A stretch of 64,000 nucleotides of DNA from Pedobacter foliorum (GCF_013266735.1 NZ_JABSNU010000002.1:1-64000), one strand, 5' to 3'; positions 33,144 through 42,319 are shown, numbered from the stretch's first letter. Numbers and translations are program-made. Notes: a model not told the origin generated them from the sequence alone.

Positions 33144-35864
33144 ATGAAATTTAAAAACGCTCTTAAAATTGCGATTCCTGTGCTATTAGTTGTCGGGGCT
33201 TTCTCTTTTACGCCAAAGGATACTGATCCTGTAGAAAAATTAGTAGCATCGCTGCAAAAATGGACAGAAACCCAACCACAGGAAAAAGTATACCTTCACA
33301 CTGATAAACCTTATTACATGGTGGGTGATACCATCTGGTTTAAAACTTATGTAACTATTGGAAGCAAGCACCAGCTTTCTGCACTTAGTGGCGCAGTATA
33401 TGTTGATCTTTATAATGAGGCAGATTCACTTGCTCAATCATTAAAGCTACCTCTTATAGCGGGTATGACTAAGGGTAGTTTTGTATTGCCGGATAGTAGT
33501 TCTCACGATGGTAATTACCGGATTAGGGCCTATACACAATGGATGCGTAATTCTGATCCTGCTTTTTTTTACGATAAAGTAATTAGGGTTGGTAACTCAG
33601 TTGCTAACACTGTTTTTTGTAAAATAGGCTATGAATATAGTAAAGATGGATCGAAGGATGTTGTAACCGCTGTATTAACCTATTCCAATGATAAAGGTGA
33701 GGCTTTAAGTAATAGGCATGTCGACTATGCGCTTTTAGAAAATGGCTATGAGAAAGTATTTAGTGGTAATAAAGAAACGGATAATTATGGGCAGCTAAAG
33801 ATAAAATTAGATGGCGGTAAATCGGGTAAGTTACAGGATAAGCATCTGACAGCGAAGCTTCAAACGAGAGAAAAGGAAATAGTGGTCAAGGATTTTTCAA
33901 TTAAAAGCATATCAACACAAACGGATGTTCAGTTTTTTCCGGAAAGTGGACCGTTAGTAAGTGGAATACGCACTAGGGTTGCATTTAAAGCAACAGGGAC
34001 TGATGGATTAGGTGTGCCAATTAAAGGGGTTATCATTGATAATGATAGTAAAGAAGTAGGAACTTTTGAGACAACCCATCTTGGAATGGGACAATTTAGA
34101 TTGCTTCCTGAAAAGGGCAAATCTTATCAGGCAAAAGTGACTTATCCTGATGGTTCTGAAAAATCGATTAAATTACCGGCAGTTCAGGAAAGCGGATACG
34201 TTCTTTCTGTTTTTAACAATACTGAAACAGATACGGTACTTGTACGTATTGTGGCCAATCCTTCTATTATTGAAAAAGGGGCCCAAACAGTTAGTCTGAT
34301 TGCTCAAGCTAGTGGTAGCGTTAGTTACGCAAGCAGTATGCCAATAAGTAAGGCGCAAACTTCTCTATCGATACCTGCAAAGGATTTGCCATCCGGAATA
34401 ACTCAATTTACATTGTTCTCTTCTACCGGTGACCCGATGAACGAAAGGGTAATTTTTATCCAGAACAATGATCAGATGGATGTTAAATTATCTACAGCTA
34501 AAAAAGTTTATGCAGGAAAGGAAAAGGTAGAAATAGACTTAAATGTAGCTGATGGAAGCGGCGCTCCTGTAGGAGGTAATTTTTCAGTATCTGTAGTTAG
34601 TGAAGATGCTGTTCCGGTTGATGAGACGAAAGAAAGTACCATATTTTCTCAAATATTGTTAAGCTCTGACATAAAGGGCTACATAGAGAAGCCTAGCTAT
34701 TATTTTAACAATCCTACTGAAGAAACTAAAGCAAATCTTGATCTTTTAATGCTTACCCAGGGCTACAGAAGATTTGTTTGGAAAGATATAACGGCTGGTA
34801 AGCCATTTCAGCCTGCTTTTCAAGCGGAAAAATTAACCACTAATGTTACAGGAAGATTATTGAGTTTGGGAGAGAAGCCCATAGCTGGTGGAAAGATATC
34901 CTTGATAAATAATAAATTAGGGGTGGTAATTGATACCGTAACGAATGCACAGGGTTATTATAAATTTAGTGATCTCTTAATTACGAATGAGATCAGCTTT
35001 ACCGTTCAAGGTAGAAACGCAAAAGGTGGTAAAAACGTAGAAATAAAAGTTGATAAGATTCGTGATCAGGACAGAACACCAAATTTTAATATTGGTGATT
35101 TGGATACTGATCTGGGTAAGTCAATGTTAGCTTCGCTTGAGAATAGTAAAAAGCAGGATGCTGAAATGGTAAGGAACGGTCAAATGGGAAGAGCACAACA
35201 ACTTAAAGAAGTAATAATAAGTGCGAAAAAGCGTAAGAGAGCATTTGGCTATGACCTTATATTGGATGGACATGCAGATTTTACTTACAGACCAAATAAT
35301 GTACAGGCATATGGGACACTTTTGGAATGGTTAAGAGCTACAATTGGCAATGTTGATTTTAGATCTTCTGAGGCTGATTGTGGACCTGTAACCTTGCCAT
35401 TTACAAGAAATGAAAAAATGGGGGTATTTGTGGATGGTAGAAGAATTAACGATTGTGAAGTTCAGGATCTGTTTTATTTAGATCCTCTGGATATTGAAAG
35501 GGTAGATGTTGCTCGTACTAATGCGGCTATAATCAGTATGGCTGGAGGGCCTTGCTTGTTCTTGTCAACGAAAAGGGGAGTTGGAATATTACGTTCAGGA
35601 TATAATCCTGAAGTTGTAAGTTACGCGCCAAGAGGCTTTAATCCCGTAAAGGAATTTTATGCTCCGGTTTATGATAGCAACAGTCGTATAACTGATTTAA
35701 GAAGTACCGTTTACTGGAATCCTGGAGTGTTGGTTGGTGCAAATGGAAAAGGGAAAATTAGCTTTTTTAATGGAGATACCAAGGGTGTTTACAGGGTAGT
35801 TATTGAAGGTATTAATGGGGATGGTTTGTTAGGCAGACAGGTGTATAAATACGAAGTTAAGTAA
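33144..35864 (+). CDS. Array paralogue 6: MG2 / plug-like exported protein lacking the cysteine pair
   Basis: 906 aa. N-terminal hydrophobic segment AIPVLLVVGAFSFTP, then MG2 (EKVYLHTDKPYYMVGDTIW), TDVQFFPESGPL, LTQGYRRFVW and a regulatory-like domain (VTGRLLSLGEKPIAGGKISL). The plug-like domain stands apart: at the position of the C-x5-C pair it reads AYGTLLEWLRATI, with Tyr and Trp in place of the cysteines, though DCGPV and DCEV follow later. Ends with DLRSTVYWNP. Gaps of 87 bases upstream and 93 downstream suggest its own transcript; the TTGTCCC motif is not seen before it. Confidence 0.84.
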   Translation: MKFKNALKIAIPVLLVVGAFSFTPKDTDPVEKLVASLQKWTETQPQEKVYLHTDKPYYMVGDTIWFKTYVTIGSKHQLSALSGAVYVDLYNEADSLAQSLKLPLIAGMTKGSFVLPDSSSHDGNYRIRAYTQWMRNSDPAFFYDKVIRVGNSVANTVFCKIGYEYSKDGSKDVVTAVLTYSNDKGEALSNRHVDYALLENGYEKVFSGNKETDNYGQLKIKLDGGKSGKLQDKHLTAKLQTREKEIVVKDFSIKSISTQTDVQFFPESGPLVSGIRTRVAFKATGTDGLGVPIKGVIIDNDSKEVGTFETTHLGMGQFRLLPEKGKSYQAKVTYPDGSEKSIKLPAVQESGYVLSVFNNTETDTVLVRIVANPSIIEKGAQTVSLIAQASGSVSYASSMPISKAQTSLSIPAKDLPSGITQFTLFSSTGDPMNERVIFIQNNDQMDVKLSTAKKVYAGKEKVEIDLNVADGSGAPVGGNFSVSVVSEDAVPVDETKESTIFSQILLSSDIKGYIEKPSYYFNNPTEETKANLDLLMLTQGYRRFVWKDITAGKPFQPAFQAEKLTTNVTGRLLSLGEKPIAGGKISLINNKLGVVIDTVTNAQGYYKFSDLLITNEISFTVQGRNAKGGKNVEIKVDKIRDQDRTPNFNIGDLDTDLGKSMLASLENSKKQDAEMVRNGQMGRAQQLKEVIISAKKRKRAFGYDLILDGHADFTYRPNNVQAYGTLLEWLRATIGNVDFRSSEADCGPVTLPFTRNEKMGVFVDGRRINDCEVQDLFYLDPLDIERVDVARTNAAIISMAGGPCLFLSTKRGVGILRSGYNPEVVSYAPRGFNPVKEFYAPVYDSNSRITDLRSTVYWNPGVLVGANGKGKISFFNGDTKGVYRVVIEGINGDGLLGRQVYKYEVK

Positions 35865-35885
35865 AAGATATTTTTCTTGAATGAT

Positions 35886-35915
35886 TTGTCCCCAATTGGG
35901 ACCTCATAGTTGTCT
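35886..35915 (+). promoter_or_regulatory. Array promoter-like motif upstream of paralogue 7
   Basis: TTGTCCC (35886-35892), 17 bases, TTGTCT (35910-35915). Third instance of the array motif. Its downstream box falls inside the left arm of a perfect inverted repeat. Confidence 0.6.
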
Positions 35916-35957
35916 TTGTATTTGATAACCGAAGTGTTATCAAATACAAAGACAACT
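35908..35957. repeat. Perfect 22-bp inverted repeat ending at a start codon
   Basis: Arms 35908-35929 and 35936-35957 are exact reverse complements around the loop CGAAGT; the right arm ends on the base before the ATG at 35958. It could act as a DNA operator or as a strong mRNA hairpin over the ribosome-binding region. Confidence 0.85.
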
Positions 35958-38690
35958 ATGAAATTGAAGCGCTCCCTTTTTCTATTTTGTGCAATAACTC
36001 TAATTGGTGTGTTGGCTTTTACAAGTCGAGATGAAGACCCAGTTGAAAAGCTGGTAACTGCTTTGCAGAAATGGACAGATACTAATCCCCAAGAAAAAAT
36101 CTATCTGCATACCGATAAACCCTATTATATTGTTGGTGATACCATATGGTTTAAAACATACGTAACCATAGGAAGTAAAAATCAACTTTCGGCATTAAGT
36201 GGAGCTGTTTATGTGGATCTGATTAATGAGGGTGATTCAGTTGCCCAGTCGCTTAAACTCCCTTTGACCGCTGGGATGGCCAAGGGAAATATTGTTTTAT
36301 CTGATACAGTTTTACCTGAAGGAAATTATCGTTTGAGGGCTTATACCCAGTGGATGCGCAATGCGGGTTCTGACTATTTTTACGACAGAACCTTTAGTAT
36401 AGGTAATTCTGTAGCTAACGCTGTTTTTGCAAAAATTGATTACATCTACACTCAAGATGGAACAAGTACCAAAGTAAAGGCACTATTAAAATACACCAAT
36501 CAGAAAGGTGAACCTTATGTGGATAAGCCCATCAGGTATGAGTTAAGAAAAAGCTATAAGCTACTTGCAACCGGAGGCGGTAACACCAATGAACTTGGCG
36601 AAATCTCTGTGAACATTCCAGATTCAAAACCTGGGGACGTTTTGAACTCATACTTATTAACAAAGATTGCTATTGCCAAGGATGCAAATATTGTCAAATC
36701 ATTTCCAATAAAAACCGCCTCATTAAAAACAGATGTTCAGTTTTTTCCTGAAGGGGGTAGTTTGGTTAATGGAGTGAGGTCAAGAATAGGATTTAAGGCA
36801 ACTGGTACCAATGGGCTGGGGGTTCCTGTAAAGGGAGTAGTTATAGATAGCGAAGATAAAGAGGTGGCAGAGCTGGAAAGTAAGCATCTTGGGATGGGGT
36901 ATTTTCAACTGACACCTGAGCAGGGTAAAACCTATCAGGCAAAAATAACTTACACTGATGGATCAGTTAACATCTTGAAGCTGCCTGACGCAGTTAATGA
37001 TGGGTATGTGCTTTCTGTGTATAACAACCCGGAAACTGATACCATATTGGTAAGGGTAAATGCTAATGGTTCTACTTTGAAAAAGGAAGGTCAGGCTGTT
37101 AGTCTGGTAGCTCAATGTGGAGGTACAGTTCAATATGCAGCTAGTATTGTTATTAATAAAGCTGCTACTTCTATTCCTATTTCCGCTAAAGATTTTCCGT
37201 CCGGAATTTTGCAGATCAGTTTGTTTTCTGAAGAGGGTAGTCCTCTGAATGAAAGGGTTGTCTTTTTACAGAGAAATGATCTGATGGATTTGAAAATTAA
37301 TAGTTCAAAAAAGGAATATGGTGTGCGGGAAAAAGTAGAGATGGAAATTGATGCCAAAGACGCTTCGGGTAAACCTCTTGTCGGGGATTTTTCAGTGTCA
37401 GTAATTAATGAAACTATAGTTCCTTCCGATGAAACTACAGAAAGTACGATAATTTCTCAACTGCTGCTAAGTTCTGATATAAGGGGTTATATAGAGAAAC
37501 CTAATTACTATTTTTATAAACCTACAGATGAAACCAAGGCAAATCTTGATATCTTAATGCTTACTCAAGGATATAGGAGATTTGTTTGGAAGGATTTGAT
37601 ATCAGGTAAACAAGTGCCACCAATATATAGAGCGGAAAAGTTGGTTACTGACATTACAGGTAAGTTAGCTACTTTGGGGAATAAGCCTGTTGCAGGGGGT
37701 AAGGTTACATTAATGAATAATAAGCTAGGGTTGATTTTAGATACCGTATCCGATAATAATGGATTGTTTAAGTTCAGCAATCTGCTTATTACCGAGGGAA
37801 TTGATTTCATGCTTCAGGGGAGGACATTGAAAAATGGAAAAAGATTAGAGCTTCAGCTTGATAAAGTGACGCAGCATGAGCCAACGTCTAACGTGAATAT
37901 AGGAGATATTAATACCAATATACCTGCAGTGCTTAAAGCCTCAATAGAAAATAATATTGAACAGGATATGGATTTGCAAAAACATGGAAAGACAGGTCGA
38001 GTGCAGCAGCTAAGGGAAGTTCAGGTAAGTGCAAGCAAAAAGTGGGGGTTTGGAAATCATATCAATGAAAATCAGGCAGATGAGGTGTTTAAGCCGGATA
38101 GTCGGAGGCCATGCGCAACACTTAAAGAGTGTTTAGAAGAAATGGATAAAACAAGGGTTTCATTTACATTGAATAAAGGTGGACTATGGCAGTTAAAAGG
38201 AAATTATGTTACATTAATAGATGATGTGTTAATTGAACCTGAGGATTATCAGGAGCTTCTTTTATCTGATGTTTCTGATATAAGAAAGATATATTTCTCC
38301 TATCAAAGCAGGGTTATGTCTGCAAGATTATTGGCCAGTTACATGGCCAGATTTGACCCAAAGGACCCTCCTTCAGTAATGGCAATTTATACTAAAAGCG
38401 GCAATTTTCGTAAAAAGTATGATCCTTCGGTGGTTTATTATACACCAAAAGGGTTTAGTGCTGTAAAAGAATTTTATGCACCTAAATATGATAATCCTGC
38501 AGCTAGTAACCCGTTGACAGATTTAAGAAGTACAATTTATTGGAATCCAGCTACAGTTACAGATCAGGAGGGTAAAGTTAAACTTACTTATTTCAATTCA
38601 GATAATAAAGGAACTTACCGCGTAACTGTTGAAGGAATTAATGCCGATGGTTTACTGGGTAGACAGGTTTATCGTTATACCGTGAATTGA
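35958..38690 (+). CDS. Array paralogue 7: MG2 / plug-like / macroglobulin-like exported protein
   Basis: 910 aa from the ATG at 35958, where the signal-like segment MKLKRSLFLFCAITLIGVLAF begins its conserved layout; an in-frame start at 35910 would place the inverted repeat in the coding region and is rejected. MG2 (EKIYLHTDKPYYIVGDTIW), TDVQFFPEGGSL, LTQGYRRFVW, a regulatory-like domain, then a third (type C) plug-like version shared with paralogue 8: CATLKECLEEMD (C719-x5-C725), a shorter middle, and VMAIYTKSGNF. C-terminal DLRSTIYWNP conserved. First gene of a two-gene unit with paralogue 8. Confidence 0.84.
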   Translation: MKLKRSLFLFCAITLIGVLAFTSRDEDPVEKLVTALQKWTDTNPQEKIYLHTDKPYYIVGDTIWFKTYVTIGSKNQLSALSGAVYVDLINEGDSVAQSLKLPLTAGMAKGNIVLSDTVLPEGNYRLRAYTQWMRNAGSDYFYDRTFSIGNSVANAVFAKIDYIYTQDGTSTKVKALLKYTNQKGEPYVDKPIRYELRKSYKLLATGGGNTNELGEISVNIPDSKPGDVLNSYLLTKIAIAKDANIVKSFPIKTASLKTDVQFFPEGGSLVNGVRSRIGFKATGTNGLGVPVKGVVIDSEDKEVAELESKHLGMGYFQLTPEQGKTYQAKITYTDGSVNILKLPDAVNDGYVLSVYNNPETDTILVRVNANGSTLKKEGQAVSLVAQCGGTVQYAASIVINKAATSIPISAKDFPSGILQISLFSEEGSPLNERVVFLQRNDLMDLKINSSKKEYGVREKVEMEIDAKDASGKPLVGDFSVSVINETIVPSDETTESTIISQLLLSSDIRGYIEKPNYYFYKPTDETKANLDILMLTQGYRRFVWKDLISGKQVPPIYRAEKLVTDITGKLATLGNKPVAGGKVTLMNNKLGLILDTVSDNNGLFKFSNLLITEGIDFMLQGRTLKNGKRLELQLDKVTQHEPTSNVNIGDINTNIPAVLKASIENNIEQDMDLQKHGKTGRVQQLREVQVSASKKWGFGNHINENQADEVFKPDSRRPCATLKECLEEMDKTRVSFTLNKGGLWQLKGNYVTLIDDVLIEPEDYQELLLSDVSDIRKIYFSYQSRVMSARLLASYMARFDPKDPPSVMAIYTKSGNFRKKYDPSVVYYTPKGFSAVKEFYAPKYDNPAASNPLTDLRSTIYWNPATVTDQEGKVKLTYFNSDNKGTYRVTVEGINADGLLGRQVYRYTVN

Positions 38691-38718
38691 TTGAGTAATC
38701 TTATTTAATAATGTAATT

Positions 38719-41472
38719 ATGAAATTGAAAGTTTCTCTTTTCGCTATTTTCACACTATTTATATTAATCTTTTTGGCCTTTGTGTCGAAAGACGAAGATC
38801 CGATAGAGAAGCTTTTAGCATCTCTACAGAGCTGGACGGACAATAATCCTCAGGAAAAGGTTTACCTGCATACAGATAAACCTTATTATGTTGTTGGTGA
38901 TACCATTTGGTTTAAGGCCTATGTAACAATAGGAGCCAAGCATCAGCTATCTGCATTAAGTGGTGCAGTATATGTAGATCTGATTAATGAAGGTGATTCT
39001 CTTGCTCAGTCGCTTAAGTTGCCGCTTATGGCAGGAATGGCTAAGGGGAGTATCGTGCTCTCTGATACCTCTATTCGTGAAGGGAATTATCGCTTAAGAG
39101 CTTATACCCAATGGATGCGTAATGCAGGGCCAGATTACTTCTACGATAGAACTTTTAGTGTAGGTAACTCTGCAGCAAATACTGTGTTTGCGAAAATAGA
39201 TTACATCTATACCAAAGATGGAGCGCAAACAAAAGTAAAGGCGCTGATAAAATACACCGATCAAAAAGGAAAACCGTATGCCGATAAAGCTGTTAGGTAC
39301 GAATTAAAAGAAGGCTTTGAATCAATTGTTACTGGTGGAGGTAAGACGAATGAGTTGGGAGAGCTGAGCATAAACCTGCCAGATCGAAAGAAAGAAAGTA
39401 AAGGTAGTGCTTATGTTTTAACAAGGATCACCATTGCGGATGGTGAAAATGTTCCTAAATCGTTCCCTATTAAAAGGGCTTCGCAGCAAACTGATGTCCA
39501 ATTTTTCCCCGAGGGTGGAAATCTTGTAAATGATATAATAACAAAGGTGGGGGTAAAAGCAATTGGGGTAAATGGTTTAGGGGTGTTGGTACAGGGAGTT
39601 GTAATTGACAATGAAAATAATGAGGTTGCCAAATTGGAAACTACACATTTTGGTATGGGATATTTTAGTTTGAAACCGGAACAAGGTAAGACCTATCAGG
39701 TAAAGATAACCTATCCCGATGGATCCGTAAATATGTTAAAGCTGCCTAAAGCAGTTAGTGATGCTTATGCGCTTTCTGTGTACAACAATTCTGGAGCCGA
39801 TACCATTTTGGTAAGGATAGGAGCGGGCAGTTCCATTTTGAAAAAAGGAGATCAAGTTGTCAGTTTAGTCGCCCAATCAGGAGGTGATCTGCAATATGCG
39901 GCCGACATTCCCATTAGTAAATCGGTTACTTCAATTCCAATTCCTTCAAAGGGCTTTTCTTCTGGTATTTTACAATTTACGCTCTTTTCTAAATCCGGTG
40001 ATCCACTTAATGAAAGGATTGTTTTTGTACAAAAGAATGATCGTATGGATTTGAAAGTTAGTAGTTCTAAAAAAGAATATTCGCTAAGAGAGAAAGTCGA
40101 AATAGACCTGGATGCTAAAGATGCTGTGGGGAAACCTTTAGTGGTTAATTTTTCGGTGTCGGTAATTGATGAGGGGGTAGTTCCTTCAGATGAAACTAAC
40201 GAGAATTCTATATTCTCTCAATTGTTATTGAGCGCTGATATAAAAGGTTATATAGAGAAACCTAATTATTATTTTTACAACCCAACAGAGGAAACCAAAA
40301 CGAATCTTGATATTTTAATGCTTACTCAGGGTTATAGAAGATTTGTCTGGAAAGACCTGATTTCAGGTAAACAAATTCCCCCAATATATAAAGCAGAAAA
40401 GCTGGTAACCAACATTACCGGAAAGCTAATGACATTGAGCGGTAAACCTATGGCTGGTGGTAAGGTTACGCTAATTAATAATAAGCTAGGCTTAGTTTTA
40501 GATACGGTTTCTGATAGCAAAGGGCAGTTTAAGTTCAGTAATCTTCTGATTACTGAAGGAATTGATTTTACTATTCAGGGTAGGACAGTAAAAAATGGTA
40601 AAAGATTGGAGGTACAGATTGATAAGGTCGTTGGACAAGATGTTACGCCAAATGTTAATATTGGCGATATCAATTCAGATATTCCTAAGGCGCTCATGGC
40701 ATCTATAGAAAATAGTGTAAAGCAAGATCTGGATATGCAAAAACATGGTCGAATGGGGCGTAATCAGCAATTGAAAGAAGTCCGGATTCAGGCAAGTAAG
40801 CTGCCTAAATTTGGTAACACCATACTTGAAAGCCAGGCCGACCAGGTTTTTAGACCAAATCCAGGACAAAATTGTGGCACGTTTAAAGACTGTCTGGAGA
40901 AAATGGACAATAACAAAAGTGTATTTTTTGAACTCGTCACGTCGGTAGATTGCGGGCCTATGTGGGTGGCACGTCCCAAATCAGAGCCAGAAGTGTATGC
41001 CGTAACTATTGATGGATGGCTGCTTGAAAGTTGTGATTTTCAGGAGCTACTATTGGGAGATGGATCAAACATTAGTAAAGTATATTTTGCCTATGATAGT
41101 TACGCTGTAAGAGCCAGGTTACTCAGAGGGAGGTTTGGTGGATCAAAGCCCCCACCGGTAATGGCGATTTATACGAAGAATGGTAATTTTCGCTCAGGTT
41201 ATGATCCTTCTTTAGTGTATTATGCTCCAAAAGGCTATGCTTCGGTAAAGGAGTTCTATGCACCTAAATATGATAATAGTGGAGTGAATAGCCCTCTTGC
41301 AGATTTAAGAAGTACCATTTACTGGAATCCTGCAACAGTTACTAATAAGGAGGGTAAAGCTAAAATCACTTTTTTCAATTCGGATAATAAAGGAACTTAC
41401 CGTGTAACTGTTGAAGGAATTAATGCCGATGGTTTATTGGGTAGGCAAGTGTATAGATACGAGGTTAGATAA
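38719..41472 (+). CDS. Array paralogue 8: MG2 / plug-like / macroglobulin-like exported protein
   Basis: 917 aa, 28 bases after paralogue 7 and its nearest relative. Hydrophobic N-terminus (LFAIFTLFILIFLAFV), MG2 (EKVYLHTDKPYYVVGDTIW), TDVQFFPEGGNL, LTQGYRRFVW, regulatory-like domain, type C plug-like domain with C719-x5-C725 (NCGTFKDCLEKMD) plus further cysteines in VDCGPM and ESCDF, then VMAIYTKNGNF and the C-terminal DLRSTIYWNP. Last gene of the array; its stop overlaps the convergent DeoR gene by eight bases. Confidence 0.84.
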   Translation: MKLKVSLFAIFTLFILIFLAFVSKDEDPIEKLLASLQSWTDNNPQEKVYLHTDKPYYVVGDTIWFKAYVTIGAKHQLSALSGAVYVDLINEGDSLAQSLKLPLMAGMAKGSIVLSDTSIREGNYRLRAYTQWMRNAGPDYFYDRTFSVGNSAANTVFAKIDYIYTKDGAQTKVKALIKYTDQKGKPYADKAVRYELKEGFESIVTGGGKTNELGELSINLPDRKKESKGSAYVLTRITIADGENVPKSFPIKRASQQTDVQFFPEGGNLVNDIITKVGVKAIGVNGLGVLVQGVVIDNENNEVAKLETTHFGMGYFSLKPEQGKTYQVKITYPDGSVNMLKLPKAVSDAYALSVYNNSGADTILVRIGAGSSILKKGDQVVSLVAQSGGDLQYAADIPISKSVTSIPIPSKGFSSGILQFTLFSKSGDPLNERIVFVQKNDRMDLKVSSSKKEYSLREKVEIDLDAKDAVGKPLVVNFSVSVIDEGVVPSDETNENSIFSQLLLSADIKGYIEKPNYYFYNPTEETKTNLDILMLTQGYRRFVWKDLISGKQIPPIYKAEKLVTNITGKLMTLSGKPMAGGKVTLINNKLGLVLDTVSDSKGQFKFSNLLITEGIDFTIQGRTVKNGKRLEVQIDKVVGQDVTPNVNIGDINSDIPKALMASIENSVKQDLDMQKHGRMGRNQQLKEVRIQASKLPKFGNTILESQADQVFRPNPGQNCGTFKDCLEKMDNNKSVFFELVTSVDCGPMWVARPKSEPEVYAVTIDGWLLESCDFQELLLGDGSNISKVYFAYDSYAVRARLLRGRFGGSKPPPVMAIYTKNGNFRSGYDPSLVYYAPKGYASVKEFYAPKYDNSGVNSPLADLRSTIYWNPATVTNKEGKAKITFFNSDNKGTYRVTVEGINADGLLGRQVYRYEVR

Positions 41473-42214
41473 TTTCAATCCCTGCATCCTTATAGTGCTG
41501 TAGATTCCCTTCTTTTGGATCTATGTCAGTTATTATTGTGTCTAGTTCGTTTGTTGCGCAGATGTAGTAATTTTCAGCTGTATCTAATTTTTCAAATGTT
41601 GAAAGTGCAATGATATGTTTGGATGTTTCAACCATGGCTTTCTTCATCTGGCTATCTTCGTAATTTAGGCCGGTAACTCCAAGGTTAAGGTCGATACTGC
41701 AAATGCCTAAAAAGCAAATGTCGGCACGCACATTTTTAATGGCCTGTATAGCATCATGCCCCATTGTAGAGAAAGATGATTTATTTAATCGGCCACCAAC
41801 AAAAATAACCTCAGCATTTGGATGATCTTCGAGGACGTTGGCTACGGGGAAGTTGTTGGTTACTACAGTTATATTTAGTTCTTTAGGTAAGTTAGTTGCG
41901 ACTGCTAATGCAGATGTTCCGGCGTCGAATATAATCACCTGGCCATCTTTAATGAACTTTAAGGCTTTGGCAGCAATTATCTCTTTGTGACCAACATCAT
42001 AATTCTCCCGTTCTCTATAGTGTCTTGGAATAGGGGAGTGCAGAACTGCCCCACCACGTACTGCTTTAAGCAAACCTTCATCAGATAGCTCTTTAATATC
42101 TCTCCTTACGGTGTCTTCAGAAACATTTAATAGTTTGCTTAAATCCCCTAAAAGTACCTTGCCTTCTTTGGTAATGTGATCTATTATCTGTTGTAATCTT
42201 TCGGCCTTTATCAT
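41465..42214 (-). CDS. DeoR-family transcriptional regulator
   Basis: 249 aa. N-terminal helix-turn-helix of the DeoR type (RLQQIIDHITKEGKVLLGDLSKLLNVSEDTVRRDI, then the basic turn KAVRGGAVLH) and a C-terminal sugar-phosphate-sensing domain (IFDAGTSALAVATNLP, VTNNFPVANVL, FVGGRLNKSSFSTMG, FLGICSIDLNLGVTGL). Such proteins usually repress sugar-use genes and are released by a phosphorylated sugar. Divergent from the 5'-nucleotidase gene; the intergenic region carries TTGCAAT-based palindromes likely to be its operators. Confidence 0.92.
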   Translation of the reverse strand: MIKAERLQQIIDHITKEGKVLLGDLSKLLNVSEDTVRRDIKELSDEGLLKAVRGGAVLHSPIPRHYRERENYDVGHKEIIAAKALKFIKDGQVIIFDAGTSALAVATNLPKELNITVVTNNFPVANVLEDHPNAEVIFVGGRLNKSSFSTMGHDAIQAIKNVRADICFLGICSIDLNLGVTGLNYEDSQMKKAMVETSKHIIALSTFEKLDTAENYYICATNELDTIITDIDPKEGNLQHYKDAGIEII

Positions 42215-42222
42215 AATTGTTT

Positions 42223-42272
42223 TGCAATATTATGCAATATTAAGAAAATTAATTTGCAATATATTGCAAATT
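42223..42272. promoter_or_regulatory. TTGCAATAT operator cluster between deoR-type gene and nucleotidase
   Basis: A perfect 22-bp palindrome spans 42251-42272, with core TTTGCAATATATTGCAAA, and TGCAATAT occurs twice more at 42223-42230 and 42233-42240. The palindrome covers the -33 element of the divergent promoter. Position suggests DeoR binding and autoregulation. Confidence 0.65.
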
Positions 42273-42284
42273 GTAGTATTTTTG
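42253..42284 (+). promoter_or_regulatory. Bacteroidetes-type promoter of the 5'-nucleotidase gene
   Basis: TTTG (42253-42256), 20 bases, TATTTTTG (42277-42284), about 35 bases before the ATG at 42320. The -33 box lies within the palindrome, so a bound repressor would block it. Confidence 0.6.
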
Positions 42285-42319
42285 TTGCAACTTATTACAA
42301 GATACTAATTAAATTAATT

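Noticed and set aside
35910..35957. N-terminal extension of paralogue 7
   Set aside because: The extension would be encoded by the inverted repeat and the promoter-like motif; the conserved signal segment starts at 35958.
15733..41472. Array proteins as TonB-dependent receptors or as true alpha-2-macroglobulins
   Set aside because: After the plug-like domain fewer than about 110 residues remain, so no 22-strand barrel can fit; no C-x-E-Q thioester motif occurs.
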